Below, piece by piece: positions 10,833 to 22,709 of a stretch of DNA of 64,000 nucleotides (positions within the stretch are counted from its first letter, which is position 1; each line of letters begins with the position of its first letter). A program made the position numbers and the translations under genes. The DNA is from Paraconiothyrium sp. Pb-2020 (taxonomy: Eukaryota; Ascomycota; Dothideomycetes; Pleosporales; Didymosphaeriaceae). The notes under the pieces are model-generated. The model was not told the DNA's origin. It worked only from the letters and a program-made list of their open reading frames with translations, and made no database searches. The stretch spans positions 3,844,001-3,908,000 of the forward strand of contig JAJUBI010000002.1 in assembly GCA_022419385.1 (NCBI GenBank). Direction: 5' to 3'.

Positions 10833-13124
10833 ATGGCTTCTCTTCGCGATCGCCAGATTGGTATGTTCATTACAACATCCTCTGCTCCATGATCAGAACG
10901 TCCTCGCTGTGGTCAGGCGCTGAAGCTGACGGCCATCCCTAGCCTCCATCCAGCGCATCCTCAATCTGAATGCCCCAAAACAGCCCTCCGACGACGATGC
11001 GAACAATGCTCTGCCCTCCGCAAACACCCCAATTCTCTCCGAAACAGGCGAACCGATATGGAAGGTGCTGGTATTTGACGACTTCTCGCGAGATGTCGTG
11101 TCATCGGTGCTCCGGGTGAACGACCTGCGAGCCTGGGGCGTGACGATATACCTCTCGATCAATACCACAAGGCATATGATCCCCGATGTACCAGTCATTT
11201 ACCTCATCGAACCGACCGCCTCGAACCTTCAGACCATCACGAGCGACCTCTCGCGCAGTCTATACTCTCCCGCCTACGTAAACTTCCTATCATCAGTACC
11301 GAGACCCCTCCTCGAGGACTTCGCCCAGCAGACAGTCACCTCGGGCACTGCAGAGCACATTGCCCAAATATATGACCAATACCTGAACTTTGTTGTCTCG
11401 GAGCCAGACCTGTTTTCGCTAGGTATGAAGGGCGCATACGGCACGTTGAACAGTGCAAATGTGTCGGACCAGGAGTTGGATGGGGTCGTGGACCGGATTG
11501 TGTCCGGGCTCTTCTCTGTTGTTGTGACTATGGGCACCATTCCAATCATTCGATCGAGCAAGGGCGGCCCTGCTGAACTTGTTGCTGCGAAGCTAGACAG
11601 GAAACTGCGAGACCATGTTCTGAACTCGAAGACGAATCTCTTCTCCGGCGACCAAAAGTCATCCGCAACAGGTTCCAGGCCGGTGCTCGTACTCGTGGAC
11701 CGGAACGTGGACTTGACATCCATGCTCAGTCACAGCTGGGTGTATCAATCTCTAATTTATGATGTGTTGTCAATGCACCTCAACAAAATCACCATGAATG
11801 TCCCAGTAGATAGCGACCATCCCGAAAAGGGGACCAAGAAGCAGTCTTACGACCTGACCGCTTCAGATAGCTTCTGGCTACGGAACTCTTCCCTCCCGTT
11901 TCCCGAAGTTGCGGAAAATGTATCAACCGAGTGGAATAAATATCAAGAGGATGCAAATGACATCACAAGAAAGACGGGCACTTCATCGATAGACGACCTC
12001 TCCGGCGATACAAGTTCGTTCGCAGCACATCTGAAAGGAGCGATGGCAGCTCTGCCAGAGCTGAAGGAGCGAAAAGCGACTATTACAATGCACATGGAAA
12101 TACTCGAGGCGCTTATGAGGGGCATCAAGGGTAGGAGATCCTATTATGCATGCGCTGAAGACCGGCTATCTTACTGACTGATGAAAGACCGAAAACTAGA
12201 TGAGTATTTCCAGCTAGAAGAAGAACTGTCCAAACAGACCAAAGCTCAGATTCTGGAGCTCATCAAAGCGTCCGACAAGGGCAACGAACCGCTCGATAAA
12301 CTAAGACTATTCCTCCAATGGTATGGAGTTCTTTCAGATATGACTTGCGTACACTCACACACTTCAGGTATCTTACGACCGAGGCGGAACTCAATAGAAC
12401 AGACCTTGACAGCTTCAGTCAGGCCCTAGAAGCTGCAGGTGCAGATACAACATCCATCAAATATGTCCGAACCGTTCGCCAGCTTACTCGCATGACCATG
12501 ATTTCCTCTGCTCCAACACAACCCGCTCAAAACACAGCGTCCCAACTCTTCGGCGGTTTCAGCGGCCTCTCGTCTCGTGTCACCGACAAGTTCAAGGAAG
12601 CTGGTTTAGGTGCCAACATTGGCGGCCTTCTCGAAGGAGTCAAGAACTTCTTGCCAGCCAACAAGGATCTTACTTTGACCAAGATCACAGAGTCACTCAT
12701 GGACCCAGCAAACGCGTCGTCAAGCGCCATTCAGAAGACAGAGAACTATCTCTACTTCGACCCGCGGTCTGCCAACGCTCGAGGCACACTGCCGCCAGCA
12801 AGCCAGGCCCGCAACCAGCAGGGTACGCGGATTGGCATCGAGGCTACGTTCGGCCAGCGACGGCAGGCCTTCTCAGAGGCCATTGTCTTCTCCGTCGGTG
12901 GCGGTAGTATGGAGTAAGTTCCACATGCTTCATACGAGTTTGAGCCACAAACTGACGTTCACAGTGAATACGGAAACCTGCAGGAGTGGGCGAGGCGAAC
13001 GAGCGCAGGCGGCGCGGCAGGCACAGGCCAGAAGCGAAGAGTCATATACGGATCCACAGCGATACTCTCGGCGACGGAATTCGTCACCACAGATCTCGCT
13101 ATGTTAGGCAAGGAAAGCTCGTAG
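10833..13124 (+). CDS. SLY1: SLY1, Sec1/Munc18-family protein of ER-Golgi transport
   Basis: SM protein that binds the syntaxin Sed5 and promotes SNARE assembly in ER-Golgi traffic. Five exons: 10833..10860, 10943..12130, 12188..12320, 12368..12913 and 12965..13124, giving 684 residues (yeast Sly1 has 666). Exon 1 encodes MASLRDRQI, the expected Sly1-like start. The body carries the family pattern WKVLVFDDFSRDVVS, later PVLVLVDRNVDLTSML and SHSWVYQSLIYDVL, and ends with RRVIYGSTAILSATEFV. Introns are 47-82 nt with good donors and branch sites; every junction keeps phase. No truncation is visible. Confidence 0.95.
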
Positions 13125-13868
13125 CCCAGCGCCGAGCGTCTCAGTGGTAGAAGCAATGCAATGCAGCGTAGATCAATGAGAAGACAGACTCCTACCTATA
13201 TGTCCCGCCTGCCTTATACTTTTGTTTCCCTACGTGTTCCACATCCCTTGTCCTTGTGTTTCTCAGCCTGCATGTTGCAAACAATCTCCTGCAAGGGCTC
13301 CACATTGGCATCGAGTCACCATCTATCAGACTCCAATTAGTATCTCCGCACTTGATTCGACTTCGGGGTAAATGCCAAAGTAGACGTCGAACCGTACACG
13401 CCTTGCTCTCTTCTGCACCGCACGCGCTCTACCGTCCAACATGCACTTGACTGAAACAGCCACACCCGAGCCATGTTAAAGATAGGAAAAGCAAAGAGAC
13501 ATCAGGGTGGCACGGAAGAGTCCGCTCCGTTCCTCTTTTGCAATTTCGGGGCTGTGCGTGCTGTAGGGCACGCTGTGTTACGGCGCTTGCTTATTCCGTC
13601 TGATATAGACACGCATGCATATCAAACCACGAAAAATCGGGTTTCGGAAGTTTCTGTGCCGCTTCTCGAATGTTTGACTTCCCTGGACGGAGCTGTGGGT
13701 GGTGCCGGTTCCCTGGTTCCACCACCTTGCTCGATAAAGCAGTTTAAACAGTCTTTATAATGTATCTGTATATATGCTAACCAAACTTTCTATCCCAAGT
13801 ATATGTATGCCTGTATTTGTAGTTCCGGAACGCCTCCCCATGCCCTGGCGTCACAGAAATGACTCCTC
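13125..13868. other. Convergent 3' region of SLY1 and HET gene
   Basis: No gene seen; this is the 3' UTR space of two converging genes. The short frames have no domain. Confidence 0.5.
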
Positions 13869-16157
13869 TCACCCAGCCCCAATACCAGGCCCATAGACTC
13901 TGTGGTTCCTCACATGCACCGGCCCACTCTCTCCCAATGCCCTATTGAAACCCCGCTCTCCGAAAATCGTTCCCTTCCCTCTTAGCACCCAACTCACCGT
14001 TGCCTTTGGGCTCCCTGTCCCTGTACCCGTGCCTGTATACGGATTACTCGGCGTCAAAATCCATCCGCGAGCTAAGGTGGCGTAGTCAGGGTCCTTGACT
14101 GCACCAGGGACGGCGACCAGGAGCGTTTTTGAATGTGCGAAAGGGGCGAAGATGAGGGATTTTTTAAGCATAGATGTGTAGACAGGTGCTGGTGACGATT
14201 GAATTTGAGGCGAGGGTGCGGAGATGATGAGCGGGCCGTGAGTGCGCTCACTAGCGGTCGAGTCCCATGGAATGCCGTGTGCGATGAAGGAGCCGACGAC
14301 ATTGAGGAGCGTGGAGAAGAAGGGAATGTTGATGTAAGTATGGAGTATGACTTGTGGGTTGAACAACATGTCTATAGCCGCAGGGTCTAATCCCGAGGTA
14401 CCATGTGGGAGGGCAGGCTGCGAAGCAACGTCGAGCAGCCAAGGTACGCCGCAATCGATTATGCATGCCAGTGTCTGAATAAAGATATTCCGCATAGCCG
14501 GTGCTCGTGGATGATTTGGTACTTGCCATAGATTCCACAACGTGTGGCTCTGCACCTGGTGCTGCATGCAGATATCGATGAATTCGCGTGCTCGGTGCAC
14601 AATTGCAGGGAAATTAGGATTCGGTAGCGTGCGGTGTGGAAGATCAAGAAATATGAGATCCAGCTGGATGTATTCTGCCCGTCCGTCTGAGCCTTGCGTG
14701 ATTGTACTCGCTGCTTGTGGGAAAGCTGGAGGGGGAGCGGTGTACGAGAATGGCCGATCGAGTTGCGTTGGTTTGCATAGCCACGATATCGAACCATCGT
14801 GGAGCTGTAATGGTGCACCAGTCGTGCAGAGTGTCACTGGGTCTCTTGCTGCTAAGCCCACGAGGAGAAGTTGGCGTACGCATTCGTCCTCCAGTGCTGG
14901 CCGCTGTAGAGGTGATGGTGGTTTTAGGACCAAAGGTATACCTGTTATGTTCAATGCAATCGACATTTTATCGCGATTTGCGTCTAGTCTCCGCAAATAT
15001 TCTGGAAGTCTTGGGTTTCCTCCTGCCTTCATACTGAAGATCTCTGAGATTGTAGGGACCAAGGAGTGCGTTGACGATGGTTTCGGCCGACGATCCGAAT
15101 TACGCATAGCGAGAGTCTCTTGTTCGTTGGAAAAGTAAGAGTTCGAGAACTGTCGGAGCAAGGACTGAAGTTGTTGTTGCGTGACAGAAGAGGTGACGAC
15201 TTCGCTAGCAAGGACAAGCATATGAACGAAGAAAGCTCCGGTGAATCGGATAACTGTATATGCGGACTCTTCTCCTGCCTCAATCTCGCAAGGCACAAGA
15301 AAGACATGACTTCGTGCCATGCGCAATTCGTGCGCGCACCAAGCTCTCTCAAACCACATTGAAGTAAGTACCCGTTCTACGAAAGACCGAAACAGGGGAT
15401 GCTGTTGCATGACCGGCGGATTGAGTCCACGGTTCGGATGTTGATCTAGCGGCAGATTCGAGAAGATGTACTGGTGGTAGTATTGTTCAAGGAACTGTAA
15501 CTCCTCCGCCGTGACGGAGACGTCGTCCAAAGCTGCGACGACGACGCGTGCATTCTTATAGATGGAGTCCATAACGCCAACGGCCAATGCCTTTTCCGCC
15601 TCATCTTCTTGGTTGATGCAGACTTGATCGAACCACAAGCCCTCGCCGTCCCTTCTCTCGTTCAACACAGCCTGGAACATCCCTTTCGTAGTAGGAAGAG
15701 GAAACTGCTCGACAGTCTGAACCCATCCGAAAGGCAGATCACCAACAGGCGAGATGAGCTTCTTCGGTGTATCCCGACTGACTTTGTTCCAAACGTAGCT
15801 CATGGCGATGTAGGATTTCTCTTCTCCTTGCGAGTACAAGTCGTTGATAAGGCGAAAGACGGCATCGTCCCGAGCTGAAGGCCTCGAGAGGAACTCTTTG
15901 GCAACGGAAGGAGCGAGACGGCGGAGATCAGCGATGAGGGAAGTGCCGGCGTCGTCGTGACTTCCGTGTGGATGTTGCGATTGCTGAGGCTTGAGAAGTG
16001 TTTCTTTTGTGCTAGGACTGACTATATGCGCATGGAGACTCGATGTGTCGAGCTCGAGCTCGTCGACTTCGAGAAAGCCGCAGTGGCCTGCTCTCAGGCT
16101 AGAAGGAGACGGCACTGTGGATGCAGACATAGCGTAAGGCATATGCCGGGCAACCAT
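13869..16157 (-). CDS. Heterokaryon-incompatibility (HET) domain protein
   Basis: Intronless frame of 762 residues. The HET domain starts near residue 115 with SYIAMSYVWNK and continues with GLWFDQVCINQEDEAEK (about 172-189) and a segment ending NARVVVAALDDV. HET domains occur in fungal non-self recognition proteins whose activation can lead to cell death after fusion of unlike strains. The C-terminal 500 residues show no NACHT, WD40 or ankyrin repeat; a short Thr-Gly run (about residues 709-718) comes from a small direct repeat. The start is the first ATG; M6 and M10 are alternatives. Neighbours are housekeeping genes, so the context does not reveal a partner or allele system. Confidence 0.9.
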   Translation of the reverse strand: MVARHMPYAMSASTVPSPSSLRAGHCGFLEVDELELDTSSLHAHIVSPSTKETLLKPQQSQHPHGSHDDAGTSLIADLRRLAPSVAKEFLSRPSARDDAVFRLINDLYSQGEEKSYIAMSYVWNKVSRDTPKKLISPVGDLPFGWVQTVEQFPLPTTKGMFQAVLNERRDGEGLWFDQVCINQEDEAEKALAVGVMDSIYKNARVVVAALDDVSVTAEELQFLEQYYHQYIFSNLPLDQHPNRGLNPPVMQQHPLFRSFVERVLTSMWFERAWCAHELRMARSHVFLVPCEIEAGEESAYTVIRFTGAFFVHMLVLASEVVTSSVTQQQLQSLLRQFSNSYFSNEQETLAMRNSDRRPKPSSTHSLVPTISEIFSMKAGGNPRLPEYLRRLDANRDKMSIALNITGIPLVLKPPSPLQRPALEDECVRQLLLVGLAARDPVTLCTTGAPLQLHDGSISWLCKPTQLDRPFSYTAPPPAFPQAASTITQGSDGRAEYIQLDLIFLDLPHRTLPNPNFPAIVHRAREFIDICMQHQVQSHTLWNLWQVPNHPRAPAMRNIFIQTLACIIDCGVPWLLDVASQPALPHGTSGLDPAAIDMLFNPQVILHTYINIPFFSTLLNVVGSFIAHGIPWDSTASERTHGPLIISAPSPQIQSSPAPVYTSMLKKSLIFAPFAHSKTLLVAVPGAVKDPDYATLARGWILTPSNPYTGTGTGTGSPKATVSWVLRGKGTIFGERGFNRALGESGPVHVRNHRVYGPGIGAG

Positions 16158-16934
16158 AGTGCACGTGGGAGTAAGCTAGCGGACGCTATTGATGGCTCGA
16201 ATCATATTATGGCAACCACACTGCTTTTCAACGATGCACAACTCCGTTCTATTCCAAACACCAGCAGCCCATAGACCGGAATCAGACCCGTCCAGGAGGC
16301 TCTCGCATTATCGTTGGGGCGCCACCTCTGTGTCGAGCGGGGCAGGGTGGGCGCGCAAAGGACCGGAGACATCGCCCTGAGGGGAGGATCGAAAACCTTA
16401 CCGGTCTGCCGGGCCTTCAAGATGTCAAAATTTTGAGAGGCGGGATCTTGCAGCTGTCGTTGAATGGTGACGTCTAGGGACGGAGACTAGGCAGATGATG
16501 TGCCGTATCGCGCGCCAAAACGAATATGAAGCAACATGACAGCTGCTTGTTCCTGCACGACCGCAAATAGATTACGATGGCGTTCTTGTCAAGTAAACAA
16601 GCTAAAACTCAGGTGCATATCGAGTCGCGTGCGCTCTGTGGCATTGGACACTAAACTAAACGCTCAGAAATGGACATGTCGGAAACATCGCCCGAACCGC
16701 TTAACGTTCTGAAGCAAATACTGCAGGAGAGTACGGTACAGGGCAAGAATAGAAGTGCTTGATAGTTGTGAATCTGGTTCTGAGAGAAACAGTGTTCCAA
16801 ACCAAACCAAGCAATCGTAAACTGTTTACGTTTCGCCACGCGATCTCGCACCTTATAGCGCCCGTCTCTTGACCCCACACCAACTCAACGCCGTTGGAAT
16901 ATGACACCGTCTGACAAATCCCCAAACGAAAGTT
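16158..16934. other. HET promoter and USP-gene 3' flank
   Basis: No gene seen. It carries the upstream region of the HET gene and the 3' UTR of the minus-strand stress-protein gene. Confidence 0.5.
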
Positions 16935-19028
16935 TTAATCGATTTTAGCATTGGCGAGCCGACCGTTGTTAGACGGCGAGATGACGTTGGACAGCCGCAG
17001 ATTCTTGCGCTTGTACTTGCTATGCTTGCGGAGTCGTTTCCTGGCTACCATGACAGGGACCGAGGATTTGGTTACAAGGTAGTTACTGAAAGAGCCAAGC
17101 AGGACACTGATAGGGAGTCAGCAATCATGTTCAAGTTGTGTCTCGCATGGAAGAGATGCTTACCCTTTCAATGCATTGCGCCCTCTAGACCCCAGGATTA
17201 CCAATGTGGGGTCTAGAAAGTCAATCTGTCAATCAGCTGTCAGTAGCACGCCACAAGTGTCGTCGTTGTTTCGTACTTACCACTTCTGTAAGCATGTGTT
17301 TAGGGCTTTTGCAATGGAACACTTCGACCACGACCCGAACCTGCAAGCGAGTCTTCCGTAAGAGCTTGACGCAGCGGTCGGACACTTCGACAGCCGCCTG
17401 GTATCGGTCCTTCTCTGCTTTGTTCATGGTGCTTGTATCTGTTTCTGAGGCTGACACACTGTTGGACAAGGGCGATGGTCCTAGTCCTGATCCGTCCGCT
17501 ATAAGGCCTTGGTGGTTTGAAAGTGTTTTCATCAACGAATCGCTCTCCTGCTGCGCAGTAGTTACGTTCCCTTGAGTGGCCCCAGGAGTATCCGTCCCGC
17601 CAACACCAACCTCCTCATCGACTGCATAAACAGCGAGCAGGGTATCGCCGTCCCTGAGCACTGTCCCGATTGTCCATTCTAAAGCATAAGCTGCTTCTTC
17701 GCTTATATCCGTTGCTACCAAGTAAACCCGTTGTCGTCGCAGACCGTTCTCGGCATCCGCTAAAAACTTGCCATAGTTGCCACGAACAATTTGGCGGACG
17801 CAGCGGTGAGCCTCCGGACTTGATTGAATAGGGGAGATGTTCATAGATAGTTGTTGAGCCGACTTGAGCTCGGACAAATCTGCCTCAGTATCTGAATTGT
17901 AAGGTGTAGACACCGCAGACCCGCTCTGATCAAAGCTCGTATGCGGATGCACTCCTGATTTCTTGTTCGACATCTTCTCGCCCGCCAGCGTAGTACCGTC
18001 TGGACCAGTGATGGTCACGTCTGGCTCCAACATTGATCGCACCCTATAAGTGGTAGATACGTCTTTGCCTGTTTGATTCAGTATACAACGTACCGGTGAT
18101 AAGGTTCACTCTACTCACGTTCTTCTTCAGCGGCTGCTAACATGCTTCTCGGGACTTTGCCCTCGCTACCGTCGCTCCGTCGACGTTGTCTGCCCCGTCT
18201 CTTAGCACCTCCCCAACCGTCACCGTCCGAATCTTCAGTATCATCATTCTCACTCGATTCGACTGCAGCCTCATCGTCGCCAAAGTCGTCTGTTGCCAAA
18301 CGAACGCCTCCACCAGGAGCAAGAGACTCTCCCTTGGATAGGTCAGAGCCTTTGCGGCTTGGAAGAGACGAAAGACTGCCGCCCGAGCGACTCAAGTTTG
18401 CATCAGAAAGCTTACGATATGCGGACGACATGTCGATAACCTTGCCCGAATCGGTCACATACTTGTTCGGAGAGGGCATCAAATTCGAGGAATTCGTGTT
18501 AAGCATGTGGCCACCTGGAGACTGAGACCTGCCCGGTCCAGGACTACCGGTCCTTTGACTCTGAAAGCCGTTAAACGAGCCGTGTCGGTCTCGGTCTCTG
18601 TTCGAAATCGCCTTCCCAGATTGATCGCCAAAAACCGATGACTTTGCTCGAGGTTTGGCGGTGGTGCTCGCCTTGCCACCTTGCGATACGCGTTTGGGCA
18701 TAGAGTGCGCCTCTATAGTGGGCAGCATTGAGAATTGGTATTGCGATTCGGGGTCCACGGGAGACGCTCCAAAACTGCGAGCGGAAGGTGGCGGGGACGA
18801 GGGATTGCTGCCGCGACTGGTATTCCGTTTCTTCTTTCCAAGATGCGACCAATCTGCTACGTGTGGGCCACCGACGTCCAGCATGCTGCGTACAGGGGAC
18901 ATGCCCGGACTGAGTGCGCGCCCGCCTACGTGAGGACTCCCGGAACGACCTGAATTGGCCCTAGTATTCGCTTCCAGCAAGGCCAGCACCTCTTTCCTCT
19001 CGTCATCCAGCGCCGCTTCCAGAGACAT
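16935..19028 (-). CDS. Universal stress protein (UspA) domain protein with long N-terminal extension
   Basis: Four exons on the minus strand: 19028..18119, 18068..17281, 17225..17164 and 17106..16935, giving 643 residues. About 380 N-terminal residues are Ser/Pro/Gly-rich and disordered, with an acidic patch followed by a basic run (KRRGRQRRR). The Usp domain begins near RQRVYLVATDISEEAAYALEW and ends with GSRGRNALKGVLLGSFSNYL plus VPVMVAR, matching the G-x2-G-x(8-9)-G-S nucleotide-binding signature. A Ser/Thr-rich insertion splits the domain. The first intron was placed so that the join reads RKDVSTTYRVRSMLEP; the nearer AG at 18044 breaks the frame. Fungal Usp proteins are linked to stress and growth control, but the partner here is unknown. 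Confidence 0.86.
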
Positions 19029-20156
19029 GGCGGCTTCTCGAGGTGGCGGGTTGGCCTAACGAATGTGTGTGGGCGTAAGCACGGTTTGGCGTCACGGTCG
19101 AGTTATGGAAAAGTAGCCGGGGACGATATTACTGCACAGCAGCACAACGAATTGTTCGGAGCGAAAGCGGGTTGCTTCGGGGTGTTTGGTGCAGTCGTGA
19201 TGCGGCTCGTTTGGTGCGGTTGCTAGTGGGGCTTATACTATCGTTTGCTAGCACTCAAGTGAAAGTGAACCGACAATTCAATGGCCGCGGGCTTGTCGCG
19301 TGATAGGCAGAAGTAATAGTTGCAGCGGGGTAAAAAGTGGGAGAAGCAAGCGAAGGCTGGCGAAGGTCTGGAGTGTCGTTAGCCGCTGTCGGAGAACAGG
19401 TTGTTCTTGAGGGCGGTGGTGGACGCGGACGACATAAGGAAGCTATGTGGACTTCACGCGATGATGCGCAGGGTCTCGGAGCAGTAAGCGCGGAAGACAC
19501 GACACTCGTGGATGGGTCAAGGTGCTAGTGGAGACGGCGGGTTGAGGGGTTTTAGTGAGGATGCGGCCTTGGCCGCGTTGCAGCGCTTGGCACGCACTTC
19601 TCCGCCTTGTTGAAACCTCCGGTGGTAGTTGGTGAACCGCTGGGGTATCTTTGAAGCTACATACTCACGATGCAAGCGACGGGTAAAGATTGAAGGCCAT
19701 TGACAACTGCGAGATGGAGGAGAGGAGGCCATAATCAGTTGATCTTGCCAAGACCGACAATCACATGATGATTGCATCACTTTTGGGAAGCTCGGGCCAG
19801 ACACCTGCATGCTACCATTCACGTGCTGCCTGAGGAGTGCAAAGTTGGGAACATTCGGCTGTGACCGGAGGCCTTCGGATCGGATAAGCGAGGGTATCTG
19901 CATATGAAATGCACAACGCCCGAACAGAAATCTGTTGCCGACGTCATCGGACTGTGTTAGCCCAAAACATTCAACGTCCAAAGTACAAGAGACAGGTTGT
20001 TGTTCTTACGAGAAAAGCTGGGGAAGAGATTGGCGCTTGTTCAGGTTGACTGGGTCCTTGAACCTGTCTTGCCCCCCCAAAGCTACCTCCTTCGACTGAT
20101 GGACAATCTTGACCATGTTGCACAGCGCCCATTTCCCATCACCAAAAAAACCGAAC
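19029..20156. other. USP promoter and MYND-gene 3' flank
   Basis: Over 1.1 kb without a supportable gene. The right part is downstream of the MYND gene, the left part upstream of the USP start. The open frame at 19517..19981 (minus) has no domain. Confidence 0.5.
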
Positions 20157-21261
20157 CTAATATAACTGATTCTTCTTGCTGATCTCCTCCATCATCTTTG
20201 TCACATCCTGGTGTAATCCAAGTCCGATACCCAACTTCCACGATTCCTGCTGGGAATAAATAACCGTACGGCCGATGTCTGCTGAGAATTTGGCTCGCAC
20301 TTCAACGGCAAAGTTGTCAAGCGATGCCTTGATGTGCTCCACAAGCTCTTTACGCCCTTCGACGAAGATGTCTTCCGGTTTGCCCATGAGCGCGGATAGA
20401 GAGAAACCGGATTTGGTCCTCCACTGAAAGACGGCTGTCTTGACCTTGTCCACTGCAAACCAACCAATGCGAGCAAGCAGAGGTCCATTGCCCTTCATGT
20501 CCTTCATCTTTTCGTAAATATCCTTGTTAGTGCCCGATCGGTACGCAGCAAGAGTGCTAACGACGTGCCGTTTGCGATAGATTCGCTCAGCCAAACAAGC
20601 CTTGAAGATGCTGTACTGCGCTCCCGACACGTCGACAATCCATGAAGAGGCGCCATCAGGTGTTGCAGCACGTACAACCGAATGGTAGAAATTGCTCATA
20701 TCAAGATCTCTTGTCCGGGCGTTCACGCGGACCGTCTTCACAGGCTTCCTGATCCTCAGCATATGCTCTTCTAGAGTCACGCCCGTACCTGAGATGGTGA
20801 ATTAAGCTCTATATCCTAGAAATCTCTTCTTGCTTACCATCAAGCATCTCCGTCAGGAAGTCATGCAGATAAGCGATAGGTTCTTGACAGATGAGTGTTG
20901 TAAGGACCATCCTCTTCGCTTCCTCAGTCCCCACCAGATGATTAGGAAATTGGAATATAGTGCCCGGGGTCATATCATCGTCGCGAATAAGCAAGACATC
21001 GCCCTTGTCTTCGATACTCTTGATGTTATTATCGAATGTCATCTCTCTCATGAGGAGGTAGACGTCCTGCAGCAGTTGCGCTGCCCGATGGACGATGAGG
21101 TCCACTCCGCTCATTCCGCAAGTGTCTTTATGGCTGGGCCAGGCCGCCTTCTGGCATTCAGTGCTGCAGTACCTTGTGGTCATGCACTTCCCGCACCGCG
21201 AACTGGCGGCAGCGGCACAGTTGGCGCAGTGGACTTGGTAATTTTCGTCCATGCTGGACAT
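20157..21261 (-). CDS. MYND-type zinc finger protein
   Basis: Two exons, 21261..20838 and 20788..20157, joined across a 49-nt intron (donor GTAAGC, acceptor CTCAG), give 351 residues. The N-terminal MYND finger is complete: C12-x2-C15-x7-C23-x2-C26-x5-C32-x3-C36-x7-H44-x3-C48. MYND fingers bind proline-rich peptides or occur in regulators and SET-domain proteins; no SET domain is present here. The remaining ~300 residues look folded (mixed hydrophobic pattern, e.g. SWIVDVSGAQYSIFKACLAE) but I do not recognise the family. The frame is open a few codons further, but M1 is the first true ATG; M4 is the alternative. Confidence 0.85.
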
Positions 21262-21615
21262 GGCGGCTGTTTGCTTCAAGGCAGGTGCGAGGTGGGTCGA
21301 GAAGGGATTACTAGAAGAAATATGCGGTCAAGTCGGGTTGGTTGTAGTGGTGAACTTAAAGAAGCGAGGTGAAGTGAGTGACGAAAGACGAGGTCAAAGG
21401 TGAGTGACGAAACGCGAGGTCAAAAGTGAGCCACATACGGGCCCCAGCCGACTTTCAAGTGCGCGTAGTGCTTTACATATAGCTTGCACTTGAATTTTGA
21501 CAAAAGTGATAACACAAATTGCCTCCCAATACATAATACAGGTCCAAAGAATTGACTCCATGTCACTAACAGGAATCGAACAGTGACCGATTGCCCTTCT
21601 ACTTCCTACTTGCCA
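21262..21615. other. MYND promoter and RSM7 3' flank
   Basis: 354 bp without a gene. It contains a 26-bp tandem repeat (reported separately) and, at 21562-21587, a 6-bp inverted repeat GTCACT/AGTGAC with a 14-nt loop just after the RSM7 stop. Confidence 0.5.
21374..21430. repeat. 26-bp tandem repeat, about 2.2 copies
   Basis: Units start at 21374 and 21400 with GTGAGTGACGAAA and share GAGGTCAAA; they differ at two or three bases. A partial third copy (GTGAG) follows at 21426. It lies about 110-170 bp upstream of the MYND start codon. Confidence 0.8.
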
Positions 21616-22709
21616 TCATCTCTTCCGTGGCAAGACAATGTTAGCACGAGCGGAGACACCCAACTTGTGCACAGCATTCCTCCTATCCCATACACCACTG
21701 CGACCCTCAATGACGGCGATCAACTCCGATGCTACTCTTTGAGCGTAGCCAGTCTTGCCACTAGTGTTGGTCTTCCTCTTTGATGCCGCGGCCAAGATCC
21801 ACTGAATTGCTATTCTTCGTCGCTGCCTCTGGCCTAGAGGGACGGGAATCTGTAAAGCCACACCACCACCCGCAGCACCCTTCTGGCTTCGAATCCTGAG
21901 CAAAGGTGCTACCGAATCAATGGCAAGAGTTAGGTAGAGAACGGGATTGAGCGGGAGGTGCGACGGTGGCGGCGCACCAGGCAAAAGCGGTCGTTGTGGG
22001 TTGATCGTAGGGACAGAAGCCGTGCGAAGTTGTTGGAGGATGAGCGCCATGTTCTATGTTCCTGTTAGCACCCAAGCCACCGACAAATTTCGAGATGATG
22101 ACGTACCCTTTGAGCAACGCTCTTCTGGCCGTGTCGCATTAAGAGGTTGGTAACCTGGTCAACAACCGGATCATACCTATGCTTGACGTGACCATCTTTA
22201 GGAAGAGGTAACACAGGCATGTCGAACTTCAGGCCTGGCACCGCTGGCGCAGCTGCCGCTGGCGGCGACGTAAAACTCATGAGGCCCATGTCAAACCTGC
22301 CGTTTCCACCATCAATTGGTCTCGTTGTAGTTGAGTAAGAGCGCGAGCCTTTCGGGGCCGAGCTTCCATTTTTAAGCTGTTCTTGCATAACCTTGGGCAG
22401 CTTCTCCTCCGCCTGTTTGTCGCCCTTTACGATATCTTGAACGGGTGTACCCTGACTCAGGTCCGGACCTTCACCACCTGTGATCTCTGCCATTGTTGCT
22501 GCTTCTTCGCTAACATGTTCGAGAGGTTTCGCATCAATTCGCTTCGAGCGATCGGCAGCGGGAACTTCGTTGGGATTTTTCGCACCGGAATAGTTGCGAG
22601 TCTGCGCCGGTGTGAGTCGCGTGGCAGGTCGGGAAAGCCATTGAGCCTGTGCTTTTGGCCTGTATGGGATTGCTCGCGCGAAGCTGAGGACGCTCAACTT
22701 GGGAGGCAT
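21616..22709 (-). CDS. RSM7: Mitochondrial ribosomal protein uS7m
   Basis: Small-subunit mitochondrial ribosomal protein. Exons 22709..22107 and 22053..21616 around a 53-nt intron (donor GTACGT, branch GCTAAC) give 346 residues. The N-terminus is rich in Arg and Ser with few acids (MPPKLSVLSFARAI...RNYS), as in a mitochondrial presequence. The C-terminal half is the S7 fold: KHRYDPVVDQVTNLLMRHG, QRNMALILQQLR across the splice, and the closing KLGVSARANIVLPRKR. The linker between presequence and S7 fold is fungal-specific in length. Confidence 0.93.

Noticed and set aside
18044..18045. AG at 18045-18044 as acceptor of the first USP intron
   Set aside because: It breaks the reading frame; the CAG at 18069-18071 keeps frame and adds the plausible segment KDVSTTYR.
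21541..21610. tRNA-like sequence: minus-strand GTTCGATTCC resembles a tRNA B box
   Set aside because: No A box, no acceptor stem pairing and no anticodon arm could be built; only a 6-bp inverted repeat remains.
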